In this document: positions 32,124 through 39,859 of the stretch, piece by piece
Numbering within the stretch: the first letter of the stretch is position 1
Layout: the number at the start of each line of letters is the position of its first letter
Assembly (NCBI GenBank): GCA_032718475.1
Contig: JAUCBJ010007855.1
Coordinates: forward strand, 1 to 39,859
DNA from: Nemertoderma westbladi
Lineage: Eukaryota; Xenacoelomorpha; Nemertodermatida; Nemertodermatidae
DNA length: 39,859 nucleotides
Direction: 5' to 3'
Notes under the pieces: model-generated
Told to the model about the DNA's origin: nothing
Seen by the model: the letters and a program-made list of their open reading frames with translations, nothing else
The model's database searches: none
Position numbers and translations under genes: made by a program

Positions 32124-34595
32124 CTACCATAAATAATATTTCTTTGCAGCGGGATATTTTAGAACATTAATATATGTTAAAACTGCTTAAATATAGCTAG
32201 TAAATTTCTTTTAAAACACTAGCTAGATTAAAATATATCCCGCTTGACGCGGGACATATTCTAGAACATTAATACATGTCAAAGACTTCGCATAGAAATA
32301 GCTTGTAAATTTTTTTTAAAGCACTAGCTAAATCAAAAATACAGTACCGGTACTAGCGGTACTAGTGTGTTTTGAGCACACCCCCCCCCCCCCCTCAAAT
32401 CTTTTATCCTAGCTAGTTTTTGTTACTTTTTTTAATGTTCTAGAACATTTTTTTTTATTATAATATATTCATTTAATATAACAATTTTATTCTAGAACAA
32501 ATATTTTTTGTTCTAGAACAAAAAATTGGGAAAAAATAGCTATTTTGTTTATCATTTTCATTTTTTATTGTATGATATCTTTGTATACTACTACTACTAG
32601 GTCGAGCGAACTCGGATCTTTGTATAAATTTTTTAAAAAAGCTAGTTTTTGTTTCGTTTTTAAAAAAAAAATGTTCTACAGTAGTGCATATGATCTATTA
32701 ATTTAATATAAAAATTTTATTCTAGAACAAATATTATTTGTTCTAGAACAAAAAAACAAAAAAAAAATAGCTAATTTGTAAATTTTGTCAATTTCGATTC
32801 TATGTTATCTTCGTATCACATATTTAATAAAAATCACTAGCTACAATGAAAATTTGTAGTTGTTAGTAATTGTTTTTAACACTTAGGCCTACTGATCATA
32901 AAAAAAATAATGTTCTAGAACATATAGCTAGTTATTTTTAAAATTTAAAATAGCTACCGGTAGTAATAAAAAATTTTATTTATTTATATTATTATTAAAA
33001 AATTAATCTACCGGTACCAAATTGTAGTATTTGTTAAATTTACTAGCTATTTTAAAATTAAAAAAAACTAGCTATATGTTTTAGAACATTATTATTTTTT
33101 ATTTTATTTATGTAATATTATATGTATTATACACTAGAGCATAAATAATACAAATAATATATATAATGTTCTAGAACATATAGCTAGTTATTTATCAAAT
33201 TTAAAATAGCTAGTAATACAACAAAATTTATTTATTTATATTATAGGCCTATATTTATTAGAAAATTAATCTACCAAATTGGATATTTTTTTAATTTACT
33301 AGCTATTTTAAAATTAAAAAAAAACTAGTTATATGTTCTAGAACATTATATTTTTTATTTTATTTATGTTCTAGAAAAGTATATAATACTTTTCCATTGT
33401 TCTAGAACACTTCAATGTTTCCATAGTAACAATGACATAAGTTTTAAAAATGCAGTTCTATACGGAACTCTAGACTTAATATTATTGTCAAAAACTGCTT
33501 AAAAATAGCAAAAAAATACAAAATGGGGAGGAATACGGAACTCTTCCCAATTTTTTTTTTGATAAAGCAATAGAAAAAGACTGATACATGAGATTTTGAG
33601 ACAGGGGGGGGGGGGGGGGGGGGCGATCTGGACGCACATCCCTCTTGGCGGATTAATATGAATTTAATTAAAAATTCAGAAAAAATAAAGAAAAAATTTA
33701 TTAATGAACCATTAAAGTGTTCCTTTTTTTCAAATATATACTTTCCTTTAAAATACTTCCCTTTCCTATTTCTACTCCAACAACACTGTAGGCCTACAAC
33801 TAAATTTATTCCAGAAATTATGTGATTGTTGCTATGGTTAAAGTTAAAATAAATATTGTCATTGTGATTATAACCTAACTGTAATTTGATTTTATTAGTC
33901 CAATCAAGTCCATAAATGGTGATTCTTTGTGGAGCTGCTGAAGAAGCTTCTCCGTCGTGCCTCTTTCTGTCTTCGCATGATCGAATGTTTGACACGAGAC
34001 CAGATAATAAATAATTTAATAAGTTCCTATAAAATTTGTCAAATTTCTTTAAAATATTTTAGAACAAAACATATTTGTTACATCAAATTTCATGTATCAG
34101 ACTTTTTATCAATTATAAAGGATACTATGGTTTTAAAAAAAATGTTATGGTGTCGGGCCTAATTAATTAATAATAAATCAATCATTGCTATTAATTTATA
34201 GGTACAGTAGGCCTACATTGTACACTACATGTACAGTCTATAATAAATCATTGGTAACGGTTCCGTTTGTATTAAACGCTAAACATAATGTTTCGTTTTC
34301 GGACAGCTCGTGAAAAAATGATTATTTTTTTAATTTTATCTTCCCCCATGCAAAATATTAACCACTCCGTAATTTTTTTTGACAGTTTGTTTTTAGTTTT
34401 AAATATCTTACAGTACAGGTTAGAAATTATATTATAATAATATCATTTATATGCGATGGGTGTACAGTACTATTAATTGGTGGCAGGAGATTATGTCTGT
34501 ATATGGGTCAATGCCAACCAAATTGACCAATGTCCCTACGTGATTTTTGAAATTTGTTGAATTTTGAAATTAACTTTGAGAATCATTCCGGAATG
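32124..34595. repeat. Macrosatellite spacer, copy 3 (2,472 bp)
   Basis: Nearly identical to copies 1 and 2, but slightly more diverged near 33600-33800: the G-run is 20 instead of 11, and there are several substitutions. The minus ORF (33444-33995) is lengthened by three codons because the extra 9 G keep frame. Homology to the other copies stops right after CGGAATG at 34595, where unique sequence follows instead of a new array. Confidence 0.96.
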
Positions 34596-35128
34596 CATTA
34601 ATTGAGAAATTTTTTTGTCACGTGGGAAATTTATAAATATTTTTTTCGTTCTTTATGTCCATATTCTTGTAAATTTGAAGTAACAGTCGTTTAATGGCGG
34701 TATTGAGGTGTCCGGCAAGAGATGTCAGATCGAAGTGGAAAGTTTCTGGTGAGAATAAATTTTAAAAATTCTGTCACTAAAACTAATTTTTTTATAGAGT
34801 GACAACACAAAGTTTCACTTTCTGGGAAACTTTGCCGTGAAAAGTGGGGCTGATTGTTTTTTTTCCTGTTAATAACAATGTGATACACAAAACTGTTGCA
34901 TATGGTCAACTGAAAACAGTTATTTTATATTTAAAAAATAATTTGAAAATGTAAATAGACAGTTTTTGATGTCATGTATGGGACATATTGATATGGTATA
35001 AGAAGGAATATACATGGAAACGATTATTATAAATTTTGACATTTATTTTCCAATTAAAAACAAGTCATAAAATTCTTCAAACAACTCCTCTGAACTGGAA
35101 TTTAAAAGTCCAGTTTATCGTCCTTTCC
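34596..35128. other. AT-rich unique sequence right of the macrosatellite
   Basis: No gene is recognised. The 72-codon minus ORF at 34691-34909 has no domain. Confidence 0.5.
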
Positions 35129-35560
35129 ACTGCCAACTCCTGTTCCATTCCCAACTTCCTTCCCACTGCCAACTCCTGTTCCATTCCCAACTTCCATCCC
35201 ACTGCCAACTCCTGTTCCATTCCCAACTTCCATCCCACTGCCAACTCCTGTTCCATTCCCAACTTCCATCCCACTGCCAACTCCTGTTCCATTCCCAACT
35301 TCCATCCCACTGCCAACTCCTGTTCCATTCCCAACTTCCATCCCACTGCCAACTCCTGTTCCATTCCCAACTTCCTTCCCACTGCCAACTCCTGTTCCAT
35401 TCCCAACTTCCATCCCACTGCCAACTCCTGTTCCATTCCCAACTTCCATCCCACTGCCAACTCCTGTTCCATTCCCAACTTCCATCCCACTGCCAACTCC
35501 TGTTCCATTCCCAACTTCCATCCCACTGCCAACTCCTGTTCCATTCCCAACTTCCATCCC
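35129..35560. repeat. 36-bp minisatellite, 12 copies
   Basis: Units start at 35129 and every 36 bp after, each beginning ACTGCCAACTCCTGTTCCAT and ending in a CCCAACTTCC(A/T)TCC half. The only variation noticed is CATCC versus CTTCC. The multiple-of-three period leaves frames open on both strands ([12 protein letters not shown] on plus). I see no supporting gene structure. Confidence 0.96.
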
Positions 35561-37007
35561 ACTCTCAACTAATGCCCCAATCTCAAAACCCTTTCCATAA
35601 ATAGTTAATTTGGTAATAAATTAATTTGGTCTGTTGTCAATTAAGGTGAAGGAGCAGGTTTACAGTTTATCTGTGACTGGGAAGCCCCCAACCATTAATA
35701 TAATGTAAGTAATTAGTTGTTTAGACCATGATTAACTTCTGCCCCCAATACTATGTCAAGTATGGGACATCCGTCACGTTATGGGACATGGCAGTTTTTC
35801 AACCTGGCCAAATAAATGTTTACGTAGCAGTCTCACCGATACAACCCATACATGGCTAAACTGTCTGAGAAATGGATGTGATGATCTAAATCTTAGGAGT
35901 TCGCGTTTTCTGATAAAAAAAAACCTCCATTGGGACACTTTTTTGGACCATTTTCGAGACGCTCACGCAATTGATTCATTTGCACTGATTAACCACCAAA
36001 ATTTGCCAATCTAATTGAAACATATGGAAGAATATGAGTGGGAGTTTAGTTTTAACACATCGGGTTAATGGCTCACAATTGACAATTTATATGCTATTAA
36101 ATTAATCATTTACCGAGTGTATGTGACACTGTTATTGTGTATGGACAAAAATCGGACCACGTTAATATTTTTTTGTATTTCTGATATCTCAAATTTACTA
36201 CGAAGCTACGTTTATTTGTTCACAGGAATTATACTCAGCAGGGATATTAATCGTTTGGCACCTGAATTGTAATTTTAAGGGCCAAAATGAACCCGTAATC
36301 CCAATCATAAAATTTGAAAAATGTCCCGTAAGTGACGATTTTTTTTAAATAAAAATAATAATAATTAATGTAAAATTATTTATATATACTATTGTTTGGT
36401 GGTGCAGACATTCACTACCGCCGGTGGGTCTCCATTCCATACAGGGTTGATTGAGTCCACTCCTCATAAAAGGAGAATGAAAAAAATTATTAAACTTACA
36501 GTATTTGAAAATATATTTTTTTAATAAAGAAATAAGGGCCAGCACTATTTGACAGAGCGGACACAGAATATAACATAACTTTACAAACACAATAGACACA
36601 GGAGTGACTTTGTAATAATAATTGCACTTAAACACAACAGTAAAGTACCGGTAGGCCTATACCGTACCTTAAGTAAGTACCGTTAATGCTAAAAATCATA
36701 ACTAATTACTCAAAAATATTGCATAGATGGTTGGTCTTGAATGGCCAAGTTTCAACGAAAATTAGCACAAAATCTCAAAAACAGAATGAACGATCTGAAA
36801 ATTAAATAATTATTTTGGAAATAAATCTGATTAAAGATTATAATAATGTTATAATAACGTTGCAGTAAAGTTATTAAATCAAAGATTATTGAGTTATTGA
36901 AAATAAATTGCAACAAAACTATAATAGCACCTTATTAACGAAAAATATTAACACTGTGATGGAAAAATTAGTCAGGAAAATATGGTAAATAGTTACCCAG
37001 AAGTATA
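35561..37007. other. AT-rich intergenic sequence with no recognised gene
   Basis: ORFs at 35781-36014 (plus, 77 codons) and 36345-36635 (minus, 96 codons) show no domain. The word TATGGGACAT recurs (34979, 35761, 35780), and a reverse-complement-like TGTCCCGTAAGTGACG lies near 36322. This was not enough to define an element. Confidence 0.5.
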
Positions 37008-37286
37008 AATATTACTGTAACGCGATACAATATTACTGTAACGCGATACAATATTACTGTAACGCGATACAATATTACTGTAACGCGATACAATATTACT
37101 GTAACGCGATACAATATTACTGTAACGCGATACAATATTACTGTAACGCGATACAATATTACTGTAACGCGATACAATATTACTGTAACGCGATACAATA
37201 TTACTGTAACGCGATACAATATTACTGTAACGCGATACAATATTACTGTAACGCGATACAATATTACTGTAACGCGATACAATATT
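37008..37286. repeat. Second 21-bp minisatellite, 13 essentially perfect copies
   Basis: The unit AATATTACTGTAACGCGATA plus one C is unrelated in sequence to the 21-bp unit of the macrosatellite. No substitutions were noticed between copies. Each unit contains a CGCG. Repetitive minus-strand ORFs (ILYRVTV, NIVSRYS) are a consequence of the period. Confidence 0.97.
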
Positions 37287-37352
37287 ATGCGTTTGACAAT
37301 ATGGCACCAATAATTAGATAACAAATGTTTCAAAAAATAAACTCCAAACCAC

Positions 37353-38569
37353 AATTGAAGGGCTGAGCATAAAAAGTTCCTATGTGACAAAAGTGTCATT
37401 CTGCGATAATCACACTTTTGCGATTTTTTTACCTACACATTACAGTTGATGTTGGCATTCTGTATTTTTGGATGCAAGTACAGCATGTCCCAGAATATAG
37501 TGTCGTAATTCAGTGACACGCCCCCCACCCCCCCCCCCCCCCCCCCCCCTAATTTTTCTACAAATCGTAATGAGATTGCATGAAATTTGAAACAGAGATA
37601 GTTTCACCTCCCAACCACTGACTGGGTGAGCCAGAATTTTTATTTTTGCTTTCATTCTTTAGCTACAAGCGTTTAAAAAAAGCGTCTCCGTCGATAATGA
37701 ACCAGTTACACCGCAGTTATTCTTCAAACATTTAGCGATTTATAGGTACTAGTGGAAAGCTGACCGTGCAAGGATTCCAAATATGTAAAAATATTGGAAT
37801 TTGGTTGGGGAATAACTGAGATATAAGCATTCGAATTTTGCATGTATTTGCTTCCGCTGCAGGCCATTTATTCTATTAAATAAATACACAATGTTCTAGA
37901 ACATTTTGTTTATCTCATAAGTAGTTTGGCAACAATGCAATGCCTACATGATAATACTAGTATATGGATATTCATACATAATCAAAATCTTCTAGAACAT
38001 TGTGTATTTATTTTATAGAATAATATTTTTTATTTAATAGAATAAATAGCCTGCAGCGGAAGCAAATACATGCAACATTCGAATGCCCATCTCAGCTATT
38101 TCAGCTATATTATCACATATTTGGAATCCTTGCACGGTCAGCTTTCCACTAGTACCTATAAATCACTAAATGTTTAAAGAATTTCAGGCAATCTCATTAC
38201 GATTTGTATAATTTTTTTTTTTTGGGGGGGGGGGGGGGGGGGCATGTACCTGAATAACGACACTATATTCCAGGACATGCTGTACATAGATGAACATCAA
38301 AATCATTACTTTAAAAGAAAAAATTTCAAAATTTTCAAAATTGATTTGCATATATCAGGCAGTATTGTACAAAGACCTTTTTTGTTTATGTCTTTGCGAT
38401 TTTTACTGTACATAGGACTATTTTACTCCAGGATATCAGGCAGTATTGTTCATATGATCTCAGAACCTTATTGGTAAGTTAAGTTAGGTCTCATAGGACC
38501 TCTGCATGAGAATAACTCTGATTCTAAGAAAATGTCACATAGGACCTTTTTATGCCCAGCCCTTCAATT
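37353..38569. mobile_element. Element bounded by 37-bp inverted repeats, enclosing foldback copy B
   Basis: The segment 37353-37389 (starting AATTGAAGGGCTGAGCATAA) is the reverse complement of 38533-38569 at 35 of 37 positions. No transposase is present between them. Sequence inside the right repeat has a duplicated ATATCAGGCAGTATTGT word (near 38355 and 38436). A clear target duplication could not be identified, so the element type is open. Copy B at 37478-38285 may be a later insertion into it. Confidence 0.6.
37478..38285. mobile_element. Foldback element, copy B (808 bp)
   Basis: The left end GTACAGCATGTCC and right end GGACATGCTGTAC are perfect inverted repeats. The arms continue with the same blocks as copy A (AATATAGTGTCGTAATTCAG, a C-run facing a G-run, GACTGGGTGAGCCAGA on the left, GGAAAGCTGACCGTGCAAGG). 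The right arm lacks part of the segment containing GGTGAGCCAG, so it is partly deleted. Two TTCTAGAA words lie near the centre (about 37893 and 37990). A TA on each side could be the target duplication. No coding capacity. Confidence 0.82.
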
Positions 38570-38606
38570 ATTGGAAGATGTTAAATCGTATTCTTTTGTT
38601 ACATTT
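38286..38606. other. Sequence between foldback copy B and the 56-bp minisatellite
   Basis: Includes the right 37-bp inverted repeat (38533-38569) and the duplicated CAGGCAGTATTGT word. The 77-codon ORF at 38244-38477 starts inside the foldback arm and has no domain. Confidence 0.5.
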
Positions 38607-39859
38607 GGTCCCTGAGAGGGTGTGTGTGTATGTATGGTTGTACATAATGGAACAACATGGTCCCTGAGAGTGGGTGTGTGTGTGTATGTATGGTTGTACA
38701 TAATGGAACAACATGGTCCCTGAGAGTGGGTGTGTGTGTGTATGTATGGTTGTACATAATGGAACAACATGGTCCCTGAGAGTGGGTGTGTGTGTGTATG
38801 TATGGTTGTACATAATGGAACAACATGGTCCCTGAGAGTGGGTGTGTGTGTGTATGTATGGTTGTACATAATGGAACAACATGGTCCCTGAGAGTGGGTG
38901 TGTGTGTGTGTATGTATGGTTGTACATAATGGAACAACATGGTCCCTGAGAGTGGGTGTGTGTGTGTGTATGTATGGTTTGTATATAATGGAACAACATG
39001 GTCCCTGAGAGTGGGTGTGTGTGTGTATGTATGGTTGTACATAATGGAACAACATGGTCCCTGAGAGTGGGTGTGTGTGTGTATGTATGGTTGTACATAA
39101 TGGAACAACATGGTCCCTGAGAGTGGGTGTGTGTGTGTATGTATGGTTGTACATAATGGAACAACATGGTCCCTGAGAGGGTGTGTGTGTGTGTATGTAT
39201 GGTTGTACATAATGGAACAACATGGTCCCTGAGAGTGGGTGTGTGTGTGTATGTATGGTTGTACATAATGGAACAACATGGTCCCTGAGAGTATGGTTGT
39301 ACATAATGGAACAACATGGTCCCGAGAGTGGGTGTGTGTGTGTATGTATGGTTGTACATAATGGAACAACATGGTCCCTGAGAGTGGGTGTGTGTGTGTA
39401 TGTATGGTTGTACATAATGGAACAACATGGTCCCTGAGAGTGGGTGTGTGTGTGTATGTATGGTTGTACATAATGGAACAACATGGTCCCTGAGAGGGGG
39501 TGTGTGTGTGTATGTATGGTTGTACATAATGGAACAATATGGTCCCTGAGAGTGGGTGTGTGTGTGTATGTATGGTTGTACATAATGGAACAACATGGTC
39601 CCTGAGAGTGGGTGTGTGTGTGTATGTATGGTTGTACATAATGGAACAACATGGTCCCTGAGAGGGGGTGTGTGTGTGTATGTATGGTTGTACATAATGG
39701 AACAACATGGTCCCGAGAGTGGGTGTGTGTGTGTATGTATGGTTGTACATAATGGAACAACATGGTCCCTGAGAGTGGGTGTGTGTGTGTATGTATGGTT
39801 GTACATAATGGAACAACATGGTCCCTGAGAGTGGGTGTGTGTGTGTATGTATGGTTGTA
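38607..39859. repeat. 56-bp minisatellite with internal TG tract (about 22 copies, runs off window)
   Basis: The unit begins GGTCCCTGAGAGTGGG, then a TG dinucleotide run of variable length, then TATGTATGGTTGTACATAAT and GGAACAACAT. Variation is in the TG length, GAGAGGG versus GAGAGTGGG, and one short unit near 39285 that lost the TG part. Long minus-strand ORFs (IHTHTH-rich) are by-products of the repeat. Confidence 0.97.

Noticed and set aside
35781-36014. 77-codon ORF as a gene fragment
   Set aside because: No recognisable motif. Nearby TATGGGACAT words hint at repeat DNA instead.
34970-36340. TATGGGACAT and TGTCCCGTAAGTGACG words as ends of a transposon
   Set aside because: Matches are short, the orientation is inconsistent, and no target duplication was found.
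38564-39819. Overlapping minus-strand ORFs of about 400 codons rich in HTHTH
   Set aside because: They come from the 56-bp minisatellite. Three frames overlap and all are low complexity.

Overview
The window is a repeat-dominated piece of a eukaryotic genome, almost certainly a metazoan and most likely a marine invertebrate. This rests on the retrotransposon types present (a BEL/Pao-type gag and a non-LTR reverse transcriptase), an animal-type LITAF-domain protein, long minisatellites, and recurrent TAGGCCTA and ACCGGT words in an AT-rich background. I cannot name the species. Only one open reading frame looks like a host gene: an intronless LITAF-like protein at 14815-15363 on the minus strand.

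Region 1 (1-9571) is dominated by a minus-strand BEL/Pao-like LTR retrotransposon. Its gag runs from an ATG at 5524 leftwards to the window edge. It is split by a plus-strand, 5'-truncated LINE (1289-3218) flanked by a perfect 32-bp target-site duplication, and the gag frame stays open on both sides. To the right of gag lie about 4 kb without recognisable genes. They contain a 293-bp tandem duplication, 38-bp repeats, many ACCGGT palindromes and a possible minus-strand TATA box.

Region 2 (9572-13950) is one 44/41-bp satellite array with higher-order structure. Two later insertions interrupt it: a minus-strand LINE 3' end with poly(A) (11383-11819, 13-bp TSD) and a 1.65-kb non-autonomous DNA transposon (12268-13919) with roughly 100-bp terminal inverted repeats and a 9-bp near-perfect TSD, which resembles Mutator-like elements.

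Region 3 (13951-16850) holds AT-rich spacer, the LITAF-like gene, an AT microsatellite and a 924-bp foldback element (copy A).

Region 4 (16852-34595) is a macrosatellite. Arrays of a 21-bp minisatellite alternate with three nearly identical spacers of about 2.47 kb, in the order array1-spacer1-array2-spacer2-array3-spacer3, with a period of about 5.25-5.35 kb. The spacers are AT-rich, are built from older internal duplications, and each carries about eleven TTCTAGAA palindromes. That word matches the tail-to-tail core of a heat-shock element. This is the most unusual structure in the window.

Region 5 (34596-39859) is AT-rich sequence with three more minisatellites (36 bp x 12, a perfect 21 bp x 13, and 56 bp x about 22 running off the window). 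It also has a second foldback element (copy B) lying inside an outer pair of 37-bp inverted repeats. Most long ORFs in regions 4 and 5 exist only because the repeat units are multiples of three and lack stop codons in several frames.
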